Part shown: positions 19,014-26,706 of the stretch, one piece after another | Layout of the letters: the number at the start of each line of letters is the position of its first letter | Numbering within the stretch: the stretch's first letter is position 1 | DNA from: Paulinella micropora | Lineage: Eukaryota; Cercozoa; Imbricatea; Euglyphida | Direction: 5' to 3' | NCBI GenBank assembly: GCA_009731375.1 | Contig: BJOX01000060.1 | Span: 318,480-351,844, forward strand | Length of the DNA stretch: 33,365 nucleotides | The notes under the pieces: generated by a model | What the model was told of the DNA's origin: nothing | Databases searched by the model: none | Seen by the model: only the letters and a program-made list of their open reading frames with translations | Position numbers and translations under genes: made by a program

Positions 19014-19038
19014 ACGCTTTGCAAGCGTAGCTTCGCAA
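19014..19038 (+). promoter_or_regulatory. Palindromic leader, type A (penton copy)
   Basis: ACGCTT-TGC-AAGCGT followed by AGCTTCGCAA, 10 nt before ATG 19049. Relative to the copy at 23126 both paired bases of the first stem change (C-G instead of T-A), keeping the pairing. TATATACG overlaps its 5' end. Confidence 0.75.
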
Positions 19039-19048
19039 TAGTTTTTTG

Positions 19049-19861
19049 ATGGACTATCGCGGAGGCAGGAGCTCTAACATTTACTATGTCAATAGCAAAA
19101 ACAGGATAAACGGCACAGATAGCGATTTTACACACTCAATTGATATGAAAGGGTTAGACAATCCAACACACTGTAAAATACTTCATATCTATGTTCCGAA
19201 GTCGTATTACTCTGTGGCAAGTCCTTACAACACTTTTATTCTGAGTGAAGATGGCAACGAGGCGCTGATTACCATACCTGAGGGCAACTACACAATGAAT
19301 AACTTAAAAAATAAATTGGCAGAGGTGCTAACGGCAGAAAGTCCCAACGACTACACATACACAATAACAAGCAACAACACCAACACCGACCCAGAAGACG
19401 GCAAGCTATTATTTACTGTGGCAGACAGCGGAGGAATTCAACCGCGGTTTGTTTTTGACGACGAAACAAGGGTCCACGAAATTATGGGGTTTGAGCGGTC
19501 TTCTACTTATTTCTTTGCTAATAATACACTAAGGTCGCCAAATGTCATAATATTGACGGGTGAAAAAACATTGTATCTACAAAGCGACCTCGTTGGGGAA
19601 GGCGATAATCACGTGCTCCAAGAAATATACACGGCGAACGAAATCCCATTCGGCTCTGTTATCTATGACGGAAGCGGGTCGGAGTATGGCAAAAGATTGT
19701 CTACGAGTTCAAGCAATGTGTATCGGTTTTACTTAACTGACGAAAACGACCAACCCATTAACCTCAACGGTTTGGGTATTGTAATGACATTGTTGATTTA
19801 CCGCGAGACGAATTACTTTAATTTATTTACATCGTTTTTCAATCTACTCAAATCTCGTTAA
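19049..19861 (+). CDS. Penton-like minor capsid protein
   Basis: 270 aa from ATG 19049. It begins MDYRGGRSSNIYYVNSKNRINGTDSDFTHSID and continues CKILHIYVPKSYYSV…NTFILSE…ITIPEGNYTMNNLKNKLAEVL, the recognisable start of the single-jelly-roll penton/minor capsid proteins of Polintons and polinton-like viruses. The C-terminal half has more beta-rich sequence, including FYLTDENDQPINLNGLGIVMTLLIY. It would form the pentameric vertices of the icosahedral shell. It lies directly upstream of the major capsid gene, the usual order. YRGG near its N-terminus fits the possible x-x-G-G processing pattern. Confidence 0.85.
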   Translation: MDYRGGRSSNIYYVNSKNRINGTDSDFTHSIDMKGLDNPTHCKILHIYVPKSYYSVASPYNTFILSEDGNEALITIPEGNYTMNNLKNKLAEVLTAESPNDYTYTITSNNTNTDPEDGKLLFTVADSGGIQPRFVFDDETRVHEIMGFERSSTYFFANNTLRSPNVIILTGEKTLYLQSDLVGEGDNHVLQEIYTANEIPFGSVIYDGSGSEYGKRLSTSSSNVYRFYLTDENDQPINLNGLGIVMTLLIYRETNYFNLFTSFFNLLKSR

Positions 19862-19902
19862 TTAATTTAATTTTAGAATTATTTATTTTTTCTCAGGTTA
19901 AG

Positions 19903-19908
19903 ATATAG
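19903..19908 (+). promoter_or_regulatory. ATATAG motif (major capsid)
   Basis: AAGATATAGAACC, 62 nt before ATG 19971. Confidence 0.45.
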
Positions 19909-19936
19909 AACCCTTTGAAAAATCGTTTTTGAGTTC

Positions 19937-19965
19937 GTAAGTGGTTTTTGAAAAAAAGCACTTAC
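19937..19965 (+). promoter_or_regulatory. Palindromic leader, type B (major capsid)
   Basis: GTAAGTGG … GCACTTAC, 29 nt, with inner TTTTT/AAAAA pairing, preceded by GTTTTTGAG and ending 5 nt before ATG 19971. It differs by one base from the copy at 15082-15110. Confidence 0.8.
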
Positions 19966-19970
19966 ACACA

Positions 19971-21434
19971 ATGCCCACACAACACGGAGGCGAACTAGAT
20001 TTCAGCAAGACTGACTACATCAGTGCTTCTTATCGCTTGAATAAGCTTAACCCACGAGAAAGCAGTAATGGAAATGTCACTATTACCTCCGCGGGAGGAC
20101 AAGAAAGCACATTTGACCTTATTAGTCGCCCATTTAACTTGGCTAGGTCAGTTCTGAGTTTTACTTACACTATCCCAGACACGGATACTAAATACAACAA
20201 GGCTTATATGGATTGCCTCGCTCCTATTAGACAAATTCAACTTCAAACCCGTAGCGGAGTTTATCTGTGCGATTTGAACTATGTTGGAAATATTACGAAG
20301 ATGATTTGGAAGCCCGAGACTTCGCTTAAAGACTTTCTCGCACTTGAAAACCACGATGTNNNNNNNNNNNNNNNNNNNNNNNNNNNNNNNNNNNNNNNNN
20401 NNNNNNNNNNNNNNNNNNNNNNNNNNNNNNNNNNNNNNNNNNNNNNNNNNNNNNNNNNNNNNNNNNNNNNNNNNNNNNNNNNNNNNNNNNNNNNNNNNNN
20501 NNNNNNNNNNNNNNNNNNNNNNNNNNNNNNNNNNNNNNNNNNNNNNNNNNNNNNNNNNNNNNNNNNNNNNNNNNNNNNNNNNNNNNNNNNNNNNNNNNNN
20601 NNNNNNNNNNNNNNNNNNNNNNNNNNNNNNNNNNNNNNNNNNNNNNNNNNNNNNNNNNNNNNNNNNNNNNNNNNNNNNNNNNNNNNNNNNNNNNNNNNNN
20701 NNNNNNNNNNNNNNNNNNNNNNNNNNNNNNNNNNNNNNNNNNNNNNNNNNNNNNNNNNNNNNNNNNNNNNNNNNNNNNNNNNNNNNNNNNNNNNNNNNNN
20801 NNNNNNNNNNNNNNNNNNNNNNNNNNNNNNNNNNNNNNNNNNNNNNNNNNNNNNNNNNNNNNNNNNNNNNNNNNNNNNNNNNNNNNNNNNNNNNNNNNNN
20901 NNNNNNNNNNNNNNNNNNNNNNNNNNNNNNNNNNNNNNNNNNNNNNNNNNNNNNNNNNNNNNNNNNNNNNNNNNNNNNNNNNNNNNNNNNNNNNNNNNNN
21001 NNNNNNNNNNNNNNNNNNNNNNNNNNNNNNNNNNNNNNNNNNNNNNNNNNNNNNNNNNNNNNNNNNNNNNNNNNNNNNNNNNNNNNNNNNNNNNNNNNNN
21101 NNNNNNNNNNNNNNNNNNNNNNNNNNNNNNNNNNNNNNNNNNNNNNNNNNNNNNNNNNNNNNNNNNNNNNNNNNNNNNNNNNNNNNNGAGGTTGGAGGGT
21201 AGTGCCTTGATGAATTCAAATGTGTATCAATACAACTGGGTTTATGCTAATTGCTGGGATAACAACCGCCCGCTGTGGAGCAAGGACCAGAACGAGATTA
21301 GCGGGCTTGACTTAACTCAGGAACGGCGATGGGAGTTTATTGGAACCTGCCGAAACAAAGTCCATTCTCACTTCACTCTGGCTATTACTCAGCGAACTGT
21401 GAGTGTGAAGGAAAATGTAATTACAATTAGTTAA
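19971..21434 (+). CDS. Major capsid protein, probable double-jelly-roll (interior unsequenced)
   Basis: The start is taken at ATG 19971 (MPTQHGGELDFSKTDY), after the stem-loop leader; the longer frame to 19941 lacks ATG. About 130 N-terminal residues (…RPFNLARSVLSFTYTIPDTDTKYNKAYMDCLAPIRQIQLQTRSGVYLCDL…) and 80 C-terminal residues (…ICRNKV-like IGTCRNKVHSHFTLAITQRTV) are visible; 828 N, a multiple of three, hide 276 codons. The predicted total of 487 aa fits double-jelly-roll capsid proteins of this virus group. The call rests on size, position after the penton gene and beta-rich, Asn/Trp-containing termini, since the core is missing. QHGG at residues 4-7 could be a protease site removing a short leader. 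Confidence 0.75.
   Translation: MPTQHGGELDFSKTDYISASYRLNKLNPRESSNGNVTITSAGGQESTFDLISRPFNLARSVLSFTYTIPDTDTKYNKAYMDCLAPIRQIQLQTRSGVYLCDLNYVGNITKMIWKPETSLKDFLALENHDXXXXXXXXXXXXXXXXXXXXXXXXXXXXXXXXXXXXXXXXXXXXXXXXXXXXXXXXXXXXXXXXXXXXXXXXXXXXXXXXXXXXXXXXXXXXXXXXXXXXXXXXXXXXXXXXXXXXXXXXXXXXXXXXXXXXXXXXXXXXXXXXXXXXXXXXXXXXXXXXXXXXXXXXXXXXXXXXXXXXXXXXXXXXXXXXXXXXXXXXXXXXXXXXXXXXXXXXXXXXXXXXXXXXXXXXXXXXXXXXXXXXXXXXXXXXXXXXXXXXXXXXXXXXXXXXXXXXXRLEGSALMNSNVYQYNWVYANCWDNNRPLWSKDQNEISGLDLTQERRWEFIGTCRNKVHSHFTLAITQRTVSVKENVITIS
20360..21187. other. Assembly gap (828 N) inside the capsid gene
   Basis: The gap length keeps the reading frame, so the stated size is consistent with an intact gene. Confidence 1.
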
Positions 21435-21477
21435 GAGGTAATTATTAAATTTTGATAGTTAATTTATTTTTTTGATA

Positions 21478-21483
21478 ATATAG
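21478..21483 (+). promoter_or_regulatory. ATATAG motif
   Basis: AATATAGGAATT, 5 nt before ATG 21489. Confidence 0.45.
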
Positions 21484-21488
21484 GAATT

Positions 21489-22745
21489 ATGACGACCCAC
21501 CAGAGAAATTTAGTCGCCCAAAACCCAGACGGAGACTTCGTAAATGTCAAAGTCGGGTATGATGGGCACGTTGAAACCAACAATATGAAAACCGCCTTTG
21601 GTGAAGCATTAACCAGCTCATTAACACCAGTATTACAGGAAATCTTTCCATACACAATTAAGACACGGATATGGACCAAAACAGAAACAAAGGCGACAGT
21701 TTCATTTGATACAAATATGGCTAAATTAGAAACAGAAGGAAAGACTAATGCTAATGCTGTATTGACGAGCAAAAAAAGAATAAAATACAGAACGGGTATG
21801 GGAGTTATGTGTCGCTTCACTGCCTTATGGGATACAGATGAAACCAAAGATTATCGTTCATTTATTGGAATAGGAGAAAGTGATGGCAACAACGGTTTCT
21901 ATTTTTGGAAAGATAATGAGGACGGAATGCTCATTCTTCATTCCATAGCAGGAGTTGACGACTTCACACCACAAGCAGACTGGGATGACCCTTGTGATGG
22001 AACAGGAGATATGCCCGATCTAGACTGGACGAAGGGAAATGTATTTCAAATTCAATTTCAATACTTGGGCTTTGGTGCTATAAGGTTTTCAATTGAGAAC
22101 CCAGAGACTGGCGAATTTCAATTAATACACACTATTAAATATGCGAATGCTCATACGGGAGTTAGTCTGAGGAATACGACTTTACCCTTCTCCGCTAATA
22201 TATCTAATTATGCTGTGGGTGATGGTGTCCAAATTCTAAAAACTGCTAGTGTCGGATTGTTTGTTGAAGGCACCAACACTATTAATTCAAGCATATCAAA
22301 TGAAGCGGAAGGAGAAAAAAAGGCAAGCACTACTGAAAGCCCAATTCTAACAATAAAAAATAAAACAACTTTTGATGGTGTTGCGACAAATTATTCAATC
22401 GTTTACCCAACTCTCGTGAGCATATCAAACGAAGATAACAAGGTTAATATAGTGCGAATTGTGAAAACGAGTGGAGCACTCACGGGGGAGAACTTCGCTG
22501 ATATTGATGCTAAAACTTCAATCGTATCAAAGGACGTCTCTGCGACTGCCCTCGGTGGTGCTGTTATAACAGACGTAATTCTAAAACTGTATGTTAATGC
22601 TACTTCAAGTCAGCTTATTGACCTGAGAACTTACGATATACAACTCGCACCTGGCGAAAATCTAACATTTTTACAAAAGTCTGTATCAACTGTTGCGAAT
22701 GGAGGAAATGTGAGTGTTATCGTTAATTTTATTGAAGATCACTGA
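21489..22745 (+). CDS. Probable spike/fibre protein with jelly-roll (lectin-like) domain (418 aa)
   Basis: The N-terminal 60 residues contain a HVETNNMKTAFGEALT element seen in virion surface proteins. Residues about 95-230 (KYRTGMGVMCRFTALWDTDE…FIGIGESDGNNGFYFWKDNEDGMLILHSIAG…FQIQFQYLGFGAIRFSIENPETG) look like the concanavalin/LamG-type jelly roll found in surface proteins of large phages and giant viruses. The C-terminal 180 residues are beta-rich, ending ENLTFLQKSVSTVANGGNVSVIVNF. No enzyme motif or membrane helix is visible. Placed directly after the capsid gene, it is likely a second adhesion or decoration protein. The lectin role is inference from the fold-like pattern. Confidence 0.6.
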   Translation: MTTHQRNLVAQNPDGDFVNVKVGYDGHVETNNMKTAFGEALTSSLTPVLQEIFPYTIKTRIWTKTETKATVSFDTNMAKLETEGKTNANAVLTSKKRIKYRTGMGVMCRFTALWDTDETKDYRSFIGIGESDGNNGFYFWKDNEDGMLILHSIAGVDDFTPQADWDDPCDGTGDMPDLDWTKGNVFQIQFQYLGFGAIRFSIENPETGEFQLIHTIKYANAHTGVSLRNTTLPFSANISNYAVGDGVQILKTASVGLFVEGTNTINSSISNEAEGEKKASTTESPILTIKNKTTFDGVATNYSIVYPTLVSISNEDNKVNIVRIVKTSGALTGENFADIDAKTSIVSKDVSATALGGAVITDVILKLYVNATSSQLIDLRTYDIQLAPGENLTFLQKSVSTVANGGNVSVIVNFIEDH

Positions 22746-22766
22746 AGCAAAAAAAATACAAATGCT

Positions 22767-23042
22767 TTACAAATACTTTTTCAATTCTTCCTTATTTCGG
22801 CACCACGGTTGACGAACTAACCATTCTATGTATGGCTTATCGATCATTGCGATGTCTTCTATTTTTTTACCTTTGTATTTGCCGAAATGAAATGTGTCTT
22901 TTGGTTGTGAATTTCTCTTTTCTTCAATTGCTTTGATTTCGTCGTGGATTACCTTTTGGACATCTTCCAACGAGAAGGATTTTTTTTCGCCTTCAATAGA
23001 AAGTTTTTGGAACTTCTCGCACAGTCTTGTAAGGGTAGTCAT
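22767..23042 (-). CDS. Small protein with ExoX C-terminal-like domain (91 aa)
   Basis: ATG start at 23042. The N-terminal half is helical and charged. The C-terminal half, FHFGKYKGKKIEDIAMIDKPYIEWLVRQPWC, matches the pattern FGK[YH]KG…I-x-D-x-x-Y-[IL]-x-W-[LM] of the domain found at the C-terminus of exonuclease X and in stand-alone viral and phage proteins, where it may bind nucleic acid. No nuclease catalytic residues are present. It is convergent with the 418-aa gene and divergent from the lipase gene. Confidence 0.65.
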   Translation of the reverse strand: MTTLTRLCEKFQKLSIEGEKKSFSLEDVQKVIHDEIKAIEEKRNSQPKDTFHFGKYKGKKIEDIAMIDKPYIEWLVRQPWCRNKEELKKYL

Positions 23043-23116
23043 AGTAGGGGGTATGCGGTCTATGCCCGTAGGGTATATAGTAGGGTAATATAAAAAAATT
23101 AAAAATCAAATAATTA

Positions 23117-23122
23117 ATATAG
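23117..23122 (+). promoter_or_regulatory. ATATAG motif (lipase)
   Basis: AATATAGGATACG, 27 nt before ATG 23150 and directly before the type A palindrome. Confidence 0.5.
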
Positions 23123-23125
23123 GAT

Positions 23126-23150
23126 ACGTTTTGCAAACGTAGCTTTGCAA
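23126..23150 (+). promoter_or_regulatory. Palindromic leader, type A (lipase copy)
   Basis: ACGTTT-TGC-AAACGT followed by AGCTTTGCAA. The last A is the first base of the ATG start, so the palindrome abuts the coding region. Confidence 0.75.
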
Positions 23151-23845
23151 TGAGTGCGTGGATAATCTTTGTAAAGGCTTACTCCGCTAAGCATAACATA
23201 AGCTATGGGGAGGCATTGAAAAAAGCTGGTAAGGAATACAGAAAGCAGAAGGGAGGCAGTGCAGAATTATCAGAGGATGTCTATTTGTCTTCGTCGGAGA
23301 GAAAAGGTGCTGACGGATGGAAACCAGTCGCAAGCAAAGAAAAGTCAACGGTGTATGAAAAAGATGGTAAGGCGATTGTAGCATTTAGAGGCTCCGCGGA
23401 TAAGCGAGACTTACTCACAGATGTAGCATTAGTAAAGGGAGTATTAAAAAGGACCCCGAGATATAAAGAAGAGCAGAAGCTGGTTAATGAAGTTATAAAG
23501 AAATATGGTAAAGAAAATGTAGAGCTGACTGGTCATTCACTAGGTGGCACGATAGCAAAAGATTTAAGCAGACAGACTGGTGTAAGGGCTACTACATACA
23601 ATAAAGGCAGTAGCACAAGAGATCTCATTGAAGGAGTAATTGACCGAGTAGCTGTTAAAGTAAATCCAAAAGGTAAAAGGGCAAAGACTGCGAGGCTAAC
23701 GACGAACTACCGAACCGCATTTGACCCCGTATCGTTAATGGGTGCTACGGCAGTAAATACTAAGTTAGTGAAACCAAAAAAAGGAATTCATACAATCAGG
23801 AGTTTCAAAGGTAAAGGCAAAAAAATATACAGTTTACAACTGTAA
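23150..23845 (+). CDS. Class 3 lipase (alpha/beta hydrolase) with N-terminal virion module
   Basis: 231 aa. Likely hydrolyses acylglycerols or phospholipids. The nucleophile motif TGHSLGGTIAK gives S130; FDPVS gives D192 and IHTIRSF gives H214, a full Ser-Asp-His triad in class 3 lipase order, with the preceding AIVAFRGSADKRDLLTD strand/oxyanion region. The first 36 residues (MSAWIIFVKAYSAKHNISYG…) form a separate basic helical module ending in QKGG|SAEL. That module resembles short HMG/YABBY-like segments at the start of virion proteins, and the QKGG is like the motifs in the capsid and core proteins. I infer packaging of the lipase into particles and later release by the protease, perhaps to help membrane penetration. 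The gene shares its leader with the integrase and penton genes. Confidence 0.82.
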   Translation: MSAWIIFVKAYSAKHNISYGEALKKAGKEYRKQKGGSAELSEDVYLSSSERKGADGWKPVASKEKSTVYEKDGKAIVAFRGSADKRDLLTDVALVKGVLKRTPRYKEEQKLVNEVIKKYGKENVELTGHSLGGTIAKDLSRQTGVRATTYNKGSSTRDLIEGVIDRVAVKVNPKGKRAKTARLTTNYRTAFDPVSLMGATAVNTKLVKPKKGIHTIRSFKGKGKKIYSLQL

Positions 23846-23880
23846 GTTGTATCTATAAAGTTTTTTATCATTTTTTTCAT

Positions 23881-26706
23881 TTAATATCCAAACGGTCTTG
23901 TTTCAATCGCATTGTCTACAATACCTATAATATTTCTTTTGGTATAAGTAAAGCTGAATATTTTTTCTAAGTATTCACTCGTTATTTTTTTCTGTTGCTT
24001 GTCTCTTGTTATCTTGCTGTTTTCTACAATAACAACTTTACCAGATTTTTCAATTCGTTTAGCAATCATTTTTTCTTCCTGAGTTTTAAGCAACTCTAAC
24101 AATTCATTCTTACCGTTCTCAATAAGGTCGCTGTTTTTAATTCCAAGTCCGCAACTAATGACACTTAACATATTTGGTAAATTTAATGATTTATTGTTTT
24201 CATAATTCATACTAAAGCATTTTACTTTCATACTTGCTTTGCCGTTATCTAAGACATATCCATAACACTTTGGCCCGCCTCCGATAAAGGTCATAATCTT
24301 TGCTCCGTGTAGTTCGTCCGTCCATTCACCTAATAACTTACCCGTTTTGACATCTGTTTCGCCTTTCGTTAAGTCTGTCGTGTATATGACACTGTCGGTA
24401 TCGTGGTATAGAATTCTGTTGTCTAGTTTATCCATCATTTCATATAGTCTAATCCTCGCGTGGCAAGTCGTAAATAAAGCAACTACAATATTTGTTTTTA
24501 CGGGGTCGCTTACCGCATCTTGTTTAAGGTCATAACTCGCTTCTATTATCTTGTCGTTAATAATGTTTATGTTTATGTTATCAACTGACTTATCGTTCAT
24601 TAACTTGTATAAGGTATCTTTATCTTTAATCATTTTGTTTTGAGTTTTGTTTTGCTTTTCACCAAACTTGCCCCACAGGCTATTCAAGCACAACTTAGCA
24701 ACCGCTCGTCTTCCTGGATTTTCTTCTATCTTATTTTCGTCCATCTTAATACCCATCTTGATTTCCATACTGTCAATGTAGTTTCTTTTTTGTTCTTCTG
24801 TAATACATCCATCAGGATATCCGCTTGACTCTTGTTTAACCTTTAAGAAAGTTTTTATGTAATCTTTGAAAAGGCTACTGCTCTGTTCCTTCCAGTGCCA
24901 TACCTCATATACCTTAATCAACTTATAGCCTTTGTCTAAGGCCTTGTAGATTTCGGGTGTCGCCCAAGTGCCAGTTATTGCTCGCTCGTTATCGGTGTGC
25001 TTACATTCGGTTTTCTGTTCAGTCATTCCGCACTTGTCGCACAGGTAATACATTAGCTTTCCTCTATCCGCCTTAGGTAAAACTGGATGGAGTAATTTTC
25101 TGGGCGGTAGCATCTTAACCTTAGACACTCCGAAATATTCTCTGTTTATGATTTTGTTTTTCATATCTTTTCTATCGTCATCATTATTAGGCCGTATGAT
25201 TTCGTGGTGCCCGCTAGGGTAAAGGTCGTAAAACATAACGGTCGGATACAGAGAGCATATGTCAATGTATTTCGCATATTCGTTATCGTGCCGTGATTTC
25301 CAATACAATGTTAGAGCATCCGTTCTACCTCCAAACATTGCTTCTCGCGGGTTCAGTCCTTCTTGTTCGGTAATTCGTTCATTCGTATCTTCCGCTAGGC
25401 TTTCACTTGTTTTCATTAATCTCCATTCACATTCCCAGATAATTACTAGTTTGCTTACTTGTTTGCTTAGTTCTTTTTCTCGTCTCATTGTTGCCTTGTA
25501 TAGTTCGCCCATTGTCTTATTCTTCTTAGTGTTAATGGTATTACCATTGAAGCACTTTGGACATCCGTGCCAGAGACATCCGTGAAATTCGTAAGCTGTT
25601 TTAGTCTTTTCGTCCCAGCCATCTACATAAATAGTTGAGTCGCCAATACGAAACATCTTTTCACCACCATTGAATGCGTGTTTGATATCCGTTTGGTCTA
25701 ACCTGCTTCTGTAAGCTATCCATTCAACACAAGCCCGAGAGGTAATCCTGTTTTGCTTTTCCGCCTTCAACACAGCGATTGAATTCTCTGGCATAAACTT
25801 AGCACGATACAAAGCCATAACACAACTCGCAATAGTTGTATATTGAAACGGGTCAATACCGAATTCTAAAAACTGCTTTCTAAAATCCATACATCCCCTT
25901 CTCAGAATGTCAACATCGCTATGACAGTATTCAGCTATTTCCTTCTGCATATCAAATGTGCTGTTTCTTTGGCTTTCATACCATTCTAAAAATTCAGCTC
26001 TTTTCTTATCTTTCATCGTGTCGTAGCCGTAGTGCTTTTTATGGGGCATCACACCAACATAATTTTTATTCTTGTCCGTATTGAAGAAGTGAGGAAAGAA
26101 ACCCTTTTTAAGTTCTTTCAATCCGAGTGTCTTAGGAAAATCAGCCAGAGGCATAGTCAAGAAACTGAGACTATCAATGAAGCGGTATTTCTTCAAAGTC
26201 ATCATCATTATCTTACCGCCTTGATAAATGACGAATGGTGCCTGTCCGTTATCCACTAACCATTTAAGAATAAAGTGGCAGTCATATCCGCGACTGTTAT
26301 GAGCAATAAATGTAAAGCCGTTGTGCTTAGATTCAAAAGCCCACTTACAGAAATCATCAATGTTCTTATGAATGACGGGTGGTTCCTTCGCATCAAAATA
26401 CTGACTTTCCGAATGATTGACTATGTGCTCGCCAGTATCCTGTGTTGCCTCAAAATCAAAGAATATGTATTTCTCTGAAAAAGGTAATATCTCTTTCTTC
26501 ACAATTTCGCATTGGTGTTCAAGTGGTTTCAGTTCCTTACAATTACGACATTTCGCATAACCGCACTTGTGTTTGTCTTTCTTCCTGTAATTAAGACCAC
26601 ACGAAAGACATTTCGCTTTGATATCACAGTTCGTCCTCTTGTGATTATTAAAACAGACAGTATTTGGAAACTTTCTATTACACGAATAGCAATCAGTCCA
26701 ATTGCT
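23881..26706 (-). CDS. polB: Protein-primed family B DNA polymerase, C-terminal part (exonuclease and polymerase)
   Basis: Open from 26706 down to the stop at 23881, with no ATG at its 5' end because it continues the gene starting at 27887. Numbering from the GTG at 26502: exonuclease motifs FFDFEAT (D16, E18), IAHNSRGYD (N69, D74) and YCHSDVD (Y192, D196). An insert with EFHGCLWHGCPKC and IIWECEW, typical of Polinton polymerases, follows. Polymerase motifs are DICSLYP (D414), KLCLNSLWG (N607) and YHDTDSV (D701, D703). Before the exonuclease lies a Cys/His-rich zinc-finger array (CYSCNRKF, CLSCG, KCRNCKEL) encoded upstream of 26502. It replicates the linear viral genome using a protein primer. 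The break from the upstream part is one base. Confidence 0.9.
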   Translation of the reverse strand, partial: SNWTDCYSCNRKFPNTVCFNNHKRTNCDIKAKCLSCGLNYRKKDKHKCGYAKCRNCKELKPLEHQCEIVKKEILPFSEKYIFFDFEATQDTGEHIVNHSESQYFDAKEPPVIHKNIDDFCKWAFESKHNGFTFIAHNSRGYDCHFILKWLVDNGQAPFVIYQGGKIMMMTLKKYRFIDSLSFLTMPLADFPKTLGLKELKKGFFPHFFNTDKNKNYVGVMPHKKHYGYDTMKDKKRAEFLEWYESQRNSTFDMQKEIAEYCHSDVDILRRGCMDFRKQFLEFGIDPFQYTTIASCVMALYRAKFMPENSIAVLKAEKQNRITSRACVEWIAYRSRLDQTDIKHAFNGGEKMFRIGDSTIYVDGWDEKTKTAYEFHGCLWHGCPKCFNGNTINTKKNKTMGELYKATMRREKELSKQVSKLVIIWECEWRLMKTSESLAEDTNERITEQEGLNPREAMFGGRTDALTLYWKSRHDNEYAKYIDICSLYPTVMFYDLYPSGHHEIIRPNNDDDRKDMKNKIINREYFGVSKVKMLPPRKLLHPVLPKADRGKLMYYLCDKCGMTEQKTECKHTDNERAITGTWATPEIYKALDKGYKLIKVYEVWHWKEQSSSLFKDYIKTFLKVKQESSGYPDGCITEEQKRNYIDSMEIKMGIKMDENKIEENPGRRAVAKLCLNSLWGKFGEKQNKTQNKMIKDKDTLYKLMNDKSVDNININIINDKIIEASYDLKQDAVSDPVKTNIVVALFTTCHARIRLYEMMDKLDNRILYHDTDSVIYTTDLTKGETDVKTGKLLGEWTDELHGAKIMTFIGGGPKCYGYVLDNGKASMKVKCFSMNYENNKSLNLPNMLSVISCGLGIKNSDLIENGKNELLELLKTQEEKMIAKRIEKSGKVVIVENSKITRDKQQKKITSEYLEKIFSFTYTKRNIIGIVDNAIETRPFGY

